DNA of 64,000 nt from assembly GCA_001896885.1 (NCBI GenBank), contig MKRJ01000014.1:186001-250000 (forward strand), given 5' to 3'. The stretch's first letter is position 1, and every line of letters begins with the position of its first letter. The stretch comes from Rhizobiales bacterium 65-79. Lineage in GTDB: Bacteria > Pseudomonadota > Alphaproteobacteria > Rhizobiales > Rhizobiaceae. Under the pieces are notes generated by a model that ran no database searches, was not told the DNA's origin, and worked only from the letters and a program-made list of their open reading frames with translations. The translations under genes were made by a program, and so were the position numbers. Below are positions 54,132 to 63,726 of the stretch, in pieces.

Positions 54132-55124
54132 TCAATTGGCGTCCGCGACCATCCGCCTGCCGCTCAGCCAGGACCACCAGTCGTTCTCGTCGCCATTGAA
54201 GACGTTGAGGTCGATCTGGCCCTCGACGCCCTGCGACAGGCCGGAGCCCGAATACTGCCAGAACAGCCATTCGCGGTCCGGATAGACCTTGCCCGGATGC
54301 AGCGCCGTCGAACGCAGCCAGAAGGGGTAGTCTAGGAACGCGCCGCGAAGATTGTCGGCATAGAAATCGGGCGTCGTATAGATGATCGGCCGCCGGCCGT
54401 AATGCCGCTCCAGCCGGTCCATGAACACTTTCATCTTCTCGAGCACCACGTCGCGCGACGGACGCCGCTTGCAGCTCGACTGGTGGTTCCACTCGACATC
54501 GATGACGGGCGGCAACGCGCCGTCCACCTTGGGCACGTTGCGGATGAACCAGTCCGCCTGCTCGCTCGCCACCCGGCACCAGTAGAAGAAATGATAGGCG
54601 CCGCGCTTCAGCCCCGCCTCGCCCGCGCCCTGCCAGTTCTTCATGAACATGGGGTCGATATGGTCGCCGCCGTCGGTCGCCTTGATATAGACGAAATTGG
54701 CGCCGTGCAGCCTGAGCTTCGCCCAGTCGATATCGCCCTGCCAGCGCGAGACGTCGACGCCGTGGACGTCGAGCCGGTGCGGCGAATGGCGGCCGAAATC
54801 GACCGGGTCGGCGTCGCGGAAGGCGGAGGCGTAGATGGTGCCGCGCTCGCCCCGAACGGGCCGCGGCCGGGGCTTCGGCGGCGCCACCTCGTCGATCGCG
54901 ACCAGCGGCTCCGGCTTCTTCGGCTCGTCGGCCACCGCCATCTCGGCATCCGGTCCGGCGCCTATGGAAGCCGGCGGCACGACCGGTCCGTCGGGACGAC
55001 CGATCGAGGCGGTTTTCTCGTGCGACGGCGCGGGAATCCTGAGCGCGTCGACGCTCGATGTCGACGAGCATCCCGACGGCAGAAGCAGGGCGAGGCACAA
55101 TAGGGCGAGGCTCGGCGAGCGCAT
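54132..55124 (-). CDS. GH25 family lysozyme, lipoprotein
   Basis: 330 residues from ATG 55124. Signal with lipobox LPSGC, so the product should be anchored in a membrane. After a proline-rich stretch the GH25 domain has GVDVSRWQGDIDWAKLR (catalytic Asp), ANFVYIKATDGGDHIDPMF, PPVIDVEWN (second acidic pair) and the C-terminal FWQYSGSG motif. Probably a muramidase active on peptidoglycan, for cell-wall growth or remodelling. Confidence 0.88.
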   Translation of the reverse strand: MRSPSLALLCLALLLPSGCSSTSSVDALRIPAPSHEKTASIGRPDGPVVPPASIGAGPDAEMAVADEPKKPEPLVAIDEVAPPKPRPRPVRGERGTIYASAFRDADPVDFGRHSPHRLDVHGVDVSRWQGDIDWAKLRLHGANFVYIKATDGGDHIDPMFMKNWQGAGEAGLKRGAYHFFYWCRVASEQADWFIRNVPKVDGALPPVIDVEWNHQSSCKRRPSRDVVLEKMKVFMDRLERHYGRRPIIYTTPDFYADNLRGAFLDYPFWLRSTALHPGKVYPDREWLFWQYSGSGLSQGVEGQIDLNVFNGDENDWWSWLSGRRMVADAN

Positions 55125-55283
55125 TGCAACCTGTACGCAACACAAAACAGATGGCGCGCAACAGCGCGGAGCCTCGATTCCTAGCCGTGAAATACCAACA
55201 AAGTTTGAATCGAAATCTTAGGAATTTCGAGGCGGCGAATCATCGCCGACCGACAGGCTTTGAGAGATCGCCCGGCACGGGCG

Positions 55284-55484
55284 TCAAATGCAGCACATTC
55301 CTTCGCCGCAGCAGGAAGATGCGATCAAGTGGGACGCGGGAAGCTCCGCTTCCCCGTCGTCTTCCTCCTGCCCCGCAACGAAAAGGCTTCGCACCTCGTC
55401 GGGCTCGACCCCGTCACTCGCCATGACCAGGCGGATCATCGGATCGTTCAGCAGTTCTTCCAGCGCTTCCGTGGCCTTGTCCAT
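55284..55484 (-). CDS. small protein with Cys-rich C-terminus
   Basis: 66 residues from ATG 55484, which has AGGAGA upstream. An acidic helical body (MDKATEALEELLNDPMIRLVMASDGVEPDEVRSLF) and the tail SSCCGEGMCCI, with two CC pairs. It may bind a metal ion, or be the end of a regulatory peptide. No family recognised. Confidence 0.55.
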   Translation of the reverse strand: MDKATEALEELLNDPMIRLVMASDGVEPDEVRSLFVAGQEEDDGEAELPASHLIASSCCGEGMCCI

Positions 55485-55764
55485 GTTCGCTTCTCCTTGC
55501 CGCCCTCCCACAGTTAGGAATTCAATCCGGGCTTGCCAATGATGCCGGCGCGTCCAAATCTTGAAATCTTCGGGGCAACCCGGCCCGCTCGCCACATTCC
55601 CTAACGAGAATTTGCTGCCGGCGGACGCAGCCTCCGTTCCCATTGGGAGCGCCTTCGCTCCTGCAACCTCCAATAGATTCCGTACAGCTATTGATTGCAT
55701 CATTCCGGTAGATACTCGATACGAATCAACTTACCGTTGCATAGAGCGCGACGGAGCAGCGAAT

Positions 55765-56004
55765 ATGTCCGCGCCGGAAGCGCCGGCCCTATGCTGGCGC
55801 GGCAACGGGGATGCCTGGGAAGTCTATCTCGGCGAGGATGGCTGGCGCTGGCGCCGGATCACGCCGGAAGGCGAGTTCTCGGAGCAGTCGGAAGCCGGCC
55901 ATCCGCGCAAGCGCGACTGCTATGCCGATGCGCTCGCCCACGGCATGCGCTGCGCGCCGGTTCAGCCGTTCAGGCGCCGACCGTGTTGGAAGCCTGAAGG
56001 CTGA
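55765..56004 (+). CDS. small hypothetical protein (DUF1508-like pattern)
   Basis: 79 residues from ATG 55765. It has the sequence WEVYLGEDGWRWRRITPEGEFSEQSEAGHPRKRDCYADALAHGM, which resembles the YegP/DUF1508 repeat (a W-x-W-R strand followed by SE-x-x). Its end overlaps the convergent DUF4864 gene by 35 bp. Not certain to be expressed. Confidence 0.45.
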   Translation: MSAPEAPALCWRGNGDAWEVYLGEDGWRWRRITPEGEFSEQSEAGHPRKRDCYADALAHGMRCAPVQPFRRRPCWKPEG

Positions 56005-56389
56005 CGGACGTGATGCGGAAGATGCCGTCCGGCTGCAGCTCGAGCGTATAGATCGCTTCGTAGTCCTTCCCGTCCGGTCCGACGACAAGCACATGCTGGG
56101 TCACGGAGGTCGCGCTGTTCTCCTCGGCCTTGCCGAACGTGTGGCTCTTCGGATGCCATACCGGCTGATAGGCCCGCTCGACCATGCCCATGAACGCATC
56201 GACGGTGGGGAAGATGCGCTGGATGCCGGGCGCAGCATAGGAATAGGCCCTGGCATTGTCGTTGGCGAGGAACGCCCTGATCTGGGCGTCTATGCTCGAC
56301 TGGGCGGCCTTGATGTCCGCGTCGCCAGCCCATGCCGGCACCGCCATGACGATCGGAAGGAATACCAATGCGGAAGCCATACGGTTCAT
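55970..56389 (-). CDS. DUF4864 exported protein
   Basis: 139 residues with a signal peptide (MASALVFLPIVMAVPAWAGDA) and the DUF4864 pattern: SSIDAQIRAFLANDNARAYSYAAPGIQRIFPTVDAFMGMVERAYQPVWHPKSHTF. Found in many alphaproteobacteria; function unknown. The region 56390-56637 above it holds no gene that can be seen. Confidence 0.85.
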   Translation of the reverse strand: MNRMASALVFLPIVMAVPAWAGDADIKAAQSSIDAQIRAFLANDNARAYSYAAPGIQRIFPTVDAFMGMVERAYQPVWHPKSHTFGKAEENSATSVTQHVLVVGPDGKDYEAIYTLELQPDGIFRITSVSLQASNTVGA

Positions 56390-56637
56390 GATCTACCTCC
56401 GTTCAACAACCGGACCGCGGCACGATCCGATGTCCTTCTTTCCTCGATACGAACTCCGCGCTCGGCCGGTTTCATCCCGAGGACACGATTATTTGCTCCA
56501 GGGCATTCGGGTCGTGATACGCGATCAGGGCAAAAAACGGTGCAATCAGCCCGTTTCGGCTGCTTTAGAGGCTTGAATATCTTCCTGCAAATCGCTGAAA
56601 TGCTGGACGAATCGCAAGATCGTGAAAGATTGCGCCG

Positions 56638-57180
56638 ATGGAAAAGAGCCCCGATGCCTTCCGGACCATCAGCGAGGTGGCGGAAGAACTCGACCTTCCC
56701 CAGCACGTGCTTCGCTTCTGGGAGACGCGTTTCAACCAGATCAAGCCGATGAAGCGCGGCGGCGGCCGGCGCTACTACCGGCCGCAGGATATCGACCTGA
56801 TCAAGGGTATCCGCCATATGCTCTATGACCAGGGCTACACGATCAAGGGCGTGCAGAAGATGCTGCGCGACAACGGCAACCAGTTTCTGGTGGCGGTCGG
56901 CAGCGGCGATCTCGCGGCGATAGAGGCGATCGCGCAGCGACGCCAGACCACGGGTCCGGCGCTCGTGGCGGCCACTGCACCCGGCCAGGGCGACGACGAG
57001 ATGCTGGTCGGCGAATCCAAGGTCAAACCCAGCCGGCGCTTCTTCGGGCTCGGCCGACCGGATGACGACGGGCCGGTGCAGGCCGACAGCGGCAAGCTTT
57101 CGCGCGACAACCACGCGCTCCTGCAGGAGGCGCTGTTCGACCTCCTGGAATGCAAGCGGCTTCTCGACCAGGTGCGCTAG
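56638..57180 (+). CDS. MerR family transcriptional regulator
   Basis: 180 residues. N-terminal MerR HTH ([69 protein letters not shown]). It has the shape of the regulator that normally follows ihfA in rhizobia, but ihfA is not here. Its TAG stop codon is formed by the end of a palindromic element (57177-57285). Confidence 0.88.
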   Translation: MEKSPDAFRTISEVAEELDLPQHVLRFWETRFNQIKPMKRGGGRRYYRPQDIDLIKGIRHMLYDQGYTIKGVQKMLRDNGNQFLVAVGSGDLAAIEAIAQRRQTTGPALVAATAPGQGDDEMLVGESKVKPSRRFFGLGRPDDDGPVQADSGKLSRDNHALLQEALFDLLECKRLLDQVR

Positions 57181-57285
57181 AGCAGCGGGCGTTCTGACGA
57201 ACGCATTGTCCGCTGCTCCAGCGTGGTTTCCTTAGCCGCATTTGTGCGACGCCAGCCGATTCCGTCTGGCTGCAAAATGCTCTAG
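57177..57285. repeat. MITE-like palindromic element, family E
   Basis: 109 bp bounded by CTAGAGCA and its reverse complement TGCTCTAG. The left half folds as GAGCAGCGG/CCGCTGCTC with GCGTTC/GAACGC inside; the right half as GCATTT...AAATGC with CCAG/CTGG inside. The CTAG at its left end supplies the stop codon of the MerR gene. Confidence 0.7.
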
Positions 57286-57289
57286 CCGT

Positions 57290-58420
57290 TCAAACCGGCG
57301 GCAGGTCTCCCTTTTCCCATGCCGCGCTGATCTCAGTCGCGCGGTCGGTGAAGCGGCCGGCCTCGATCGCCGTGCGGATATCCTGCATGAGCGACTGGTA
57401 GTAGGCGAGATTGTTCCAGGAAAGCAGCATGGCGCCGAGTGCCTCGCCCGACTTCACCAGATGGTGCAGATAGGCGCGGCTGTAGTCGCGGCTTGCCGGA
57501 CACCCGCTCTCCTCGTCGAGCGGCCGCGGATCGTCGGCATGGCGCGCGTTCTTGAGGTTGACCTTACCGCGCCGCGTATAGGCCAGCCCATGGCGGCCGG
57601 CCCGCGTCGGCATCACGCAATCGAACATGTCGATGCCGCGCGCGACCGATTTCAAAATGTCGTCCGGCGTGCCGACTCCCATCAGGTAACGTGGCCTGTC
57701 CGCCGGCAGCACGGGATCGACCACGTCGAGCATGTCGAGCATCACCGCCTGCGGCTCGCCGACGGCAAGCCCCCCGACCGAATAGCCTTTCAGGCCGAGG
57801 CCGGCCAGGGCCGACGCCGAGCGCTCGCGCAGCCGCGCCACGTCGCCGCCCTGGACGATGCCGAACATCGCCTTGCCCGGCTGATCGCCGAAGGCCGCCT
57901 TGCAGCGCTCGGCCCAGCGCAGCGACATCTCCATCGCGCGCTCGACATCGGCTTCCTCCGCCGGCAGGCGCACGCATTCGTCGAGCTGCATCTGGATATC
58001 GGAATCGAGCAACCCCTGGATCTCGATCGACCGCTCCGGCGTCATCTCGTAGGGCACGCCGTCGATATGCGAGCGGAACACGACGCCGGTCTCGCTGAGC
58101 TTGCGCAGCTTGGCGAGGGACATGACCTGGAAGCCGCCCGAATCGGTCAGGATCGGATAGGGCCAGCGGGCGAATTCATGCAGCCCGCCGAGCCGCGCCA
58201 CGCGCTCCGCGCCGGGCCGCAGCATCAGGTGGTAGGTATTGCCGAGGATGATATCGGCGCCGGTCCCGCGGACGTCGTCCATGAACATCGCCTTGACGGT
58301 GCCGCCCGTGCCGACCGGCATGAAGGCCGGCGTGCGCACCGTCCCGCGCGGCATGGCGATCTCGCCGCGCCGTGCCCGGCCGTCGGTGGTGAGGAGGCGG
58401 AAGGAGAATTGGGAAATCAT
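57290..58420 (-). CDS. tgt: tRNA-guanine transglycosylase
   Basis: 376 residues: the nucleophile Asp in [36 protein letters not shown], zinc-ligand region around C-x-C in [22 protein letters not shown]. It swaps guanine for preQ1 at position 34 of tRNAs, which QueA then modifies. queA lies upstream, separated by repeat B, as part of the same functional pair. Start ATG 58420. Confidence 0.96.
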   Translation of the reverse strand: MISQFSFRLLTTDGRARRGEIAMPRGTVRTPAFMPVGTGGTVKAMFMDDVRGTGADIILGNTYHLMLRPGAERVARLGGLHEFARWPYPILTDSGGFQVMSLAKLRKLSETGVVFRSHIDGVPYEMTPERSIEIQGLLDSDIQMQLDECVRLPAEEADVERAMEMSLRWAERCKAAFGDQPGKAMFGIVQGGDVARLRERSASALAGLGLKGYSVGGLAVGEPQAVMLDMLDVVDPVLPADRPRYLMGVGTPDDILKSVARGIDMFDCVMPTRAGRHGLAYTRRGKVNLKNARHADDPRPLDEESGCPASRDYSRAYLHHLVKSGEALGAMLLSWNNLAYYQSLMQDIRTAIEAGRFTDRATEISAAWEKGDLPPV

Positions 58421-58460
58421 GACGGGGCGTATTTCCGGATGGTGAAAGCACATCTTCCCA

Positions 58461-58618
58461 CCCCCCTCTGTCCTGCCGGACATCTCCCCCTCAAGGGGGG
58501 AGATTGAACCGGCCGCACCGCTCCGCCCCCATTCCGGCAACCTTGGAAATTGGCGAAACCCGCGATGACCGCCGATCTCCCCCCTTGAGGGGGAGATGTC
58601 CTGCCGGACAAAGGGGGG
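58461..58618. repeat. palindromic intergenic repeat, family B (copy 2)
   Basis: 158 bp with the same terminal arms as the copy at 4677-4833 (CCCCCCTCTGTCCTGCCGGA... and reverse complement), but a different centre. It lies between queA and tgt. Confidence 0.85.
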
Positions 58619-58643
58619 TGCGCAGGGGCGCCCAGTTCGCCCA

Positions 58644-59723
58644 TTAGCGGCCCTCCGATCGAAACAGCAGGCTCGCATCGCCGTACGAATAGAAACGATA
58701 GCCGCTCTCGATCGCATGCGCGTAGGCGCGCTTCATCATCTCCGTCCCGGCGAAGGCCGAGACAAGCATGAAAAGCGTCGAGCGCGGCAGGTGGAAATTG
58801 GTCATCAGCGCGTCGATGAATTTGAAGCGGTAGCCGGGCGTGATGAAGATGTCGGTTGCACCCGACCACGCAGAAAGCCTGCCATCGTCACCGGCGGCGC
58901 TTTCCAGAAGCCTGAGCGAGGTGGTGCCGACCGAGACGATGCGGCCTCCCCGCGCCCGCACGGCGTTCAGCGCCTCGGCTGTTTCGGCCGAAACGTGGCC
59001 GATCTCCTCGTGCATGCGATGATCGTCGGTGTCATCGGCCTTGACCGGCAGGAAGGTCCCGGCCCCGACATGCAGCGTCACGAAATGCCGTTCGATCCCG
59101 GCGGCCTCGAGCGCCCGCATCAGTTCCGGCGTGAAATGCAGGCCGGCGGTCGGAGCGGCGACAGCGCCTTCCTCTCGCGCATAGATCGTCTGGTAGTCGA
59201 TGTGGTCGCGCTCGTCCTCGGCGCGCTTCGAGGCGATATAGGGTGGCAGCGGCACATGGCCGGCGGCGTGGATCGCCTCGTCGAGCAGCGGACCGGAAAG
59301 GTCGAAGGCGAGCAGCGCTTCGCCGGCCTCGCCTTTCCCGGCCACCGTCGCATCGAGCGTGCCGAGGAAGCAGGCGCGGCCCGAATGGCCAAAGCGGATG
59401 CGGTCGCCCACCTGCAGCCGCTTCGCCGGCCGGACGAAGGCCTTCCAGCGGTCGGGACCGGCGCGCATATGCAGCGTCGCGTCGATATGGGCTGTCGTGC
59501 CGTCGCGCTCGCGCGTTCCCTCGAGTTGCGCCGGGATAACGCGGGTGTCGTTGAAGACCAGCGCGTCGCCCGGCCGAAGCAGCGACGGCAGATCGCGGAC
59601 GACGCGATCCTCGAGCCTGTCCGGCGGCCGCACGACGAGCAGCTTCGCCGCATCGCGCGGAACGGCGGGGCGCAATGCGATGCGGTCCTCCGGCAGGTCG
59701 AAATCGAACAGATCCACTTTCAT
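58644..59723 (-). CDS. queA: S-adenosylmethionine:tRNA ribosyltransferase-isomerase
   Basis: 359 residues: [31 protein letters not shown] start, [38 protein letters not shown] and [18 protein letters not shown]. It adds the epoxycyclopentane group in queuosine synthesis. It precedes tgt on the same strand. Confidence 0.96.
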   Translation of the reverse strand: MKVDLFDFDLPEDRIALRPAVPRDAAKLLVVRPPDRLEDRVVRDLPSLLRPGDALVFNDTRVIPAQLEGTRERDGTTAHIDATLHMRAGPDRWKAFVRPAKRLQVGDRIRFGHSGRACFLGTLDATVAGKGEAGEALLAFDLSGPLLDEAIHAAGHVPLPPYIASKRAEDERDHIDYQTIYAREEGAVAAPTAGLHFTPELMRALEAAGIERHFVTLHVGAGTFLPVKADDTDDHRMHEEIGHVSAETAEALNAVRARGGRIVSVGTTSLRLLESAAGDDGRLSAWSGATDIFITPGYRFKFIDALMTNFHLPRSTLFMLVSAFAGTEMMKRAYAHAIESGYRFYSYGDASLLFRSEGR

Positions 59724-59951
59724 GCGGGCGGCAATAGCGCCATTTTCCGGGAACTGCCAAGGCGAATTGCCGCCAGCGAGGACGCCAGATTGCCGCGTAC
59801 GGAGTCGTGCTCTCGCAGAAATCCCGGTTCAGGGTTCAGGGAGACCGTTTCTTCTTCGCCATGGCTGTCGCGAGTACCTTCCCGCGCCGTCGAGCGCCCC
59901 CGCGGTTCCACGGGTCAGACGCGAGGGCGATGGGCGGACCGCTGCGGATTT

Positions 59952-60671
59952 CTAGTTGCCCGCGCCGCGCGCCACCCGTTCGATCTCCTCGCGCACCAGC
60001 CGCTCGACCAGCACCGGCAGATTGTTGTCCAGCCAGTCCTGCAGCATCGGCCGCATCATCTCCTCGGCGATTTCCTCGAAGGTACGGCGGCGGTTCTGCG
60101 AAAATGCGTCGGAAAGCTCTCCGAACGCCGCGGCGACCTGCCGCCCGGCCTCTTCCGAGAGGATGGCCGGCTTCGGCTCGGCCGATCTCTCCTGCTCCGG
60201 CTCGAAGGCCCTCAGCGCACCGAGCTGTTCGCTGAGTTCGGCCATCATCTCATCCTGGTCGAGACCGTCATCCTCGGCCGTGCCCGCAAGCGCCTCCTCG
60301 ACGGCGGACATTTCCGCCCTGGGCAGATCCGGCGCGGCCCTGTTGGCCTGCGCCTCGCCGGCCCACCGGGAAAACGGCGTCGTCTTCACCTCCGCCTGGG
60401 TGTCGGCAAGCGTCAACGGAGCCGCCGGGCTTGGCTTCTCCTCCGCATGAGCCCCGGCGCTGGCACGCAGGTCGGCGCGGAAGCTCTCCACTTCGATAAC
60501 GCTCGCCGATTTCTCGGGCTTCGTCTCCGGCGCCGCCGCCTCTTGCGCCGGTATCGCGGCAGCCTGCTCCGCCGGCTGCCTGGCGGTATCGCTGTCCTCG
60601 ATGATCCTGCGGATCGATGCGAGAATCTCTTCCATCGAAGGTTCGCGCTGCGCGCTGTTCGCTTGAGCCAT
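59952..60671 (-). CDS. popZ: PopZ-like polar organizing protein (DUF2497)
   Basis: 239 residues: a short N-terminal helix SMEEILASIRRIIEDS, a long acidic proline-rich low-complexity part, and a C-terminal helical block MMRPMLQDWLDNNLPVLVERLVREEIERVARG, which is the PopZ layout. It makes a polymer at the cell pole that holds chromosome origin and other proteins. In rhizobia popZ usually precedes valS; here valS is absent. Start ATG 60671. Confidence 0.85.
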   Translation of the reverse strand: MAQANSAQREPSMEEILASIRRIIEDSDTARQPAEQAAAIPAQEAAAPETKPEKSASVIEVESFRADLRASAGAHAEEKPSPAAPLTLADTQAEVKTTPFSRWAGEAQANRAAPDLPRAEMSAVEEALAGTAEDDGLDQDEMMAELSEQLGALRAFEPEQERSAEPKPAILSEEAGRQVAAAFGELSDAFSQNRRRTFEEIAEEMMRPMLQDWLDNNLPVLVERLVREEIERVARGAGN

Positions 60672-60868
60672 CGTCACCTTAGCCGCCCCTTGTGACCGTT
60701 TCCGCGATGTCGGCGCGCATGGATGGCGCACACCGAATCACCGGCCCGAGCGTAACCGACCGGAAAGCGGCTGAGAATCCCCCGCTTCCCGCTCCATTCT
60801 CTTTGTCACAGGGAAATACCGCGCCAGGCGCGCCGCCCCCCGAAATCTCCGGCCTTCAGCGACGGGCC

Positions 60869-62239
60869 TTAGCGGCCGTCGGGCGTGCGCAGGCCGTACC
60901 ACTTGTCCTTGACGGCGTTGTAATGCTCTTCGGGATGGTATTCGGCGACCGCCAGGCCGAGCCGGCCGGCGGAAAGGCGCCCGACGGCGGAGACGATGGC
61001 GTAGCTCGCGACCACGAGGTCGCGCTCGGCGCTCACCTGGTTGATTTGCGCGGAGATCAGGTCGGCCTGCGAATTCAAGACGTCGAGCGTCGTGCGCTGG
61101 CCGACGTTCCGCTCCTCGATGACGCCGTTGAGAGCGAGTTGCGCGGCCTTGACGGCGGTCGCATTGGCGGACACCGATTCCCTCGCCGCCTGGTACTGCG
61201 ACCACGCGGCGGCGACCGCCGCCCGGACCTGGTCGCGGCTGACATCCACCTGGATGCGCGCCTCTCCGAGCGATTCCTTCGCCTGCCGGACCTGCGCCGA
61301 CACCCGTCCGCCCTGATAGATCGGCACGTTGAGGGAGAGGCCGATGCTGGCGGAATTCTCCCAGCCGTTCGGGCTGATCACACTCGCGGGCGAACGATTA
61401 TTGTAGTCGCGGTTGAGACCGGCCTGGGCCGCTATGCTCGGCAGCAGGGCGCCTTGCGCCGACTTGACCGAAAATTCGGAAGCGTCGACCAGCGCCTCGG
61501 TGCTGCGGATGGCAGGATGCTCCGTCGCGGCGACAGCAAAGGCGGCGTTGAGGCTCGACGGCAGCAGCTTGGCGACCGGATGCGCCGGCTGCAAATTGCC
61601 CGGTTCGTCGCCGATGACCTGATGATAGGTGGCGGCGCTGGAAAGCACCTGCGCCCGCGCCGCGCTTAGCTGGGCGATGGCCAGCGCCTGGCTGGCCTGG
61701 GCCTGGGCGACATCGGTGCGGGTACCCTCGCCCACGTCCAGCCGCGAATTGGCGGCACGCACCTGCTCGTTCAGGAAGGCGAGATTGCGCTCCCTGAACT
61801 GCGCAATCTGGCGGTTCAGGATCACGTCCATATAGGCGCTGACGGCGTTGAAGAGGATGTTCTCCTCGGCGTTGCGCAGGTTCTCGTCCTGCGCACGCAC
61901 CTGCGCCTCCGCGGCGCGCACGTTGTTCAGCGTCTGGAACCCGTCGAAGAGCGTCTGCTGGATGGTGACGCCGAACCCGCCCGTCGTCAGCCGCGTCCCG
62001 CCCTGCGAGGCGTAGTTGACGCTGCTGGAGCCCATGATGACCGGGCGCCACCCAGACTTGGCGATCGCCACCCCCTCGTCCGTCACGCGTACGCCGGCGC
62101 GGCTGGCGTTCAGGGTGGAATTGTACTGATAGGCCTTCGTCAGCGCACCGAAGATCGTTTCGGCCGCCGCGGTCTTGATCCCGAGACTGCTGACCGAGAG
62201 CAGCAAGGCTGCGGCTATACTGTTACGAACGAGCGACAC
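60869..62239 (-). CDS. TolC-family outer membrane channel protein
   Basis: 456 residues. Start at a GTG at 62239 with GAGGTG five bases upstream, giving a signal peptide (MSLVRNSIAAALLLSVSSLGIKTAAA). Then the two-fold TolC repeats: ALTKAYQYNSTLNASRAGVRVTDEGV..., RAAEAQVRAQDENLRNAEENILFNAVSAYMDVILNRQIAQ and later YQGGRVSAQVRQAKESL, GQRTTLDVLNSQADLI. It probably forms the outer-membrane duct of efflux or type I secretion systems, possibly with the RND pump at 32-36 kb. Confidence 0.92.
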   Translation of the reverse strand: MSLVRNSIAAALLLSVSSLGIKTAAAETIFGALTKAYQYNSTLNASRAGVRVTDEGVAIAKSGWRPVIMGSSSVNYASQGGTRLTTGGFGVTIQQTLFDGFQTLNNVRAAEAQVRAQDENLRNAEENILFNAVSAYMDVILNRQIAQFRERNLAFLNEQVRAANSRLDVGEGTRTDVAQAQASQALAIAQLSAARAQVLSSAATYHQVIGDEPGNLQPAHPVAKLLPSSLNAAFAVAATEHPAIRSTEALVDASEFSVKSAQGALLPSIAAQAGLNRDYNNRSPASVISPNGWENSASIGLSLNVPIYQGGRVSAQVRQAKESLGEARIQVDVSRDQVRAAVAAAWSQYQAARESVSANATAVKAAQLALNGVIEERNVGQRTTLDVLNSQADLISAQINQVSAERDLVVASYAIVSAVGRLSAGRLGLAVAEYHPEEHYNAVKDKWYGLRTPDGR

Positions 62240-62396
62240 GACCCACCTCACATCCGTCCGGCCGGGATGCCCCGGCCGCACTCTCGATTGAGGGCCGGCA
62301 GCGCGGCCCGTTCATTACCCGGCGCCCGCAGGCGCCATCCGTCTCCGCCCTGCTGCTGGAGACGGCTTCGACCGATGCGCCGACGCCGCGCGCCGA

Positions 62397-63065
62397 TCAG
62401 AACTCGAACACCGGCGCGCGCCGGAACCCGGGCAGCGGCCTGATCGCGGCGTTGAAAGCCCGGCGGCACGAAACCACACCGCCGTCCTTGACGCAAATGC
62501 GCGCGATGCCGGCATTGCCCTCGCCGGTCACGGCCACCAGCCGTCCCGCTTCCGCCAACTGCCCGAAAAGCGCCTCAGGCACCTCGTCCACCGCGCCGCC
62601 GACCAGGATCACGTCATAGGGAGCATTTTGTGGATAACCACCCTCGAGGGCAGCCTCGACGATCGTCACATTGCCGAACCCGATTTTCTCGAGCGTCGAG
62701 CGCGCCGATTCGGTGAGATCGGGCTCGCATTCAAGCGCGGTAACCGACGCGGCGAGGCGCGACAGCACCGCCGCCGAATAGCCGCTGCCGCAGCCGACAT
62801 CGAGCACCCGGTCGGTCCCGCGGATGCCGGCGAGTTGGACCAGCTTCGCGAAAGGCGCCGGCTCCATCAAATAACGCGCCCGGCCGGAGCGGGTCGGGAT
62901 GTCGATATCCTGGTCGAGATAGGCCAGCGGGCGGCGGACAGCGGGAAGGAAAGCCTCGCGCGGGACGAAACCCATCGCGTGGAGGAGGCGCGCGTCGGTT
63001 ATGCCGGTGGTGCGCAATTGGCCGTCCACCATCCTGGCCCGCAGAAGCGCATATTCGGCTGTCAT
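62397..63065 (-). CDS. pcm: protein-L-isoaspartate O-methyltransferase
   Basis: 222 residues from ATG 63065: VDGQLRTTGITDARLLHAMGFVPREAF, RYLMEPAPFAKLVQLAGI, SAM-binding VLDVGCGSGYSAAVLSRLA, and DVILVGGAVDEVPEALFGQL. It methylates damaged isoaspartyl residues for repair. It stands just above the tolC-type gene, an order usual in Rhizobiales. Confidence 0.92.
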   Translation of the reverse strand: MTAEYALLRARMVDGQLRTTGITDARLLHAMGFVPREAFLPAVRRPLAYLDQDIDIPTRSGRARYLMEPAPFAKLVQLAGIRGTDRVLDVGCGSGYSAAVLSRLAASVTALECEPDLTESARSTLEKIGFGNVTIVEAALEGGYPQNAPYDVILVGGAVDEVPEALFGQLAEAGRLVAVTGEGNAGIARICVKDGGVVSCRRAFNAAIRPLPGFRRAPVFEF

Positions 63066-63233
63066 CGTTTTTTCGGCTCGTCCCCTGGCGCACCGCGCTC
63101 GGCAACTATAGCGGCGCGAAGGCCGCGTTGGAATATGACCGGCGCGAGAACCCTGAAACCCGGCCGCCGGAGCTGCCGGTGAATCGCCGCGCCATTCAGC
63201 CGGAGGTGTGGCGCAAACGGCTCCTAAGGTCAA

Positions 63234-63668
63234 TCAAACACTTGGCAATCGGCCTGCCGCGCCTTTCCCGCTGTTGCAGAAAAGCCCCATCGCCGAACAA
63301 TCGGTTCGAAACGGCTCCTCGCCGGCTGCCGATGCGCCCGCCGGGCCATTTGTTCCGGAATTTCCGGCAGGCTCAGGCAAATCGAAACCAGTACTAATGC
63401 CCCCGGGGAAACCGCTCGTCGCACCGCCAGGATAGATGACCTTTGTTAGGCGGTCCGCGTCATCACAGTCGTAGATAGCCGTCCAACCCTCCGAGTCAGC
63501 AAGGAACCGAACAGCCATCGCCCCGCACATAAGAGATGCAGGTCTTGATCGATAGCGCCCAACGAGATCCAGGCCATTCGGGACGACAACGCCATAGTTC
63601 CGTGACCCGCCGTTATCGCTGCGGAGAAGCCACCGAACCCATGCCGCCTCCAAGATGCGCAACGGCAT
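63234..63668 (-). CDS. uncertain ORF with a YD-repeat-like segment
   Basis: 144 codons with an in-frame stop just above the start. The central IYDCDDADRLTKVIYPGGA resembles the Y-D-x(2)-x-R-L-T-x-V-x-Y-P-x-G pattern of RHS/YD repeats, and the rest is variable glycine-rich sequence. It may be a decayed tip of an RHS-type protein. The whole stretch 63066-63726 has otherwise no gene that I can support. Confidence 0.3.
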   Translation of the reverse strand: MPLRILEAAWVRWLLRSDNGGSRNYGVVVPNGLDLVGRYRSRPASLMCGAMAVRFLADSEGWTAIYDCDDADRLTKVIYPGGATSGFPGGISTGFDLPEPAGNSGTNGPAGASAAGEEPFRTDCSAMGLFCNSGKGAAGRLPSV

Positions 63669-63726
63669 CCGAGTCGGCTATCGCATCGCTCTTCATGTCA
63701 GGCTCGCAATGCGCTAGTTAGAAGAG

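Noticed and set aside
58596-60695. 699-codon plus-strand open frame
   Set aside because: Antisense to queA and popZ with no domain pattern; it also runs through low-complexity Arg/Ala-rich sequence.
63208-63435. 75-codon plus-strand proline-rich ORF
   Set aside because: Low-complexity sequence with no start signal, opposite to another equally uncertain ORF.
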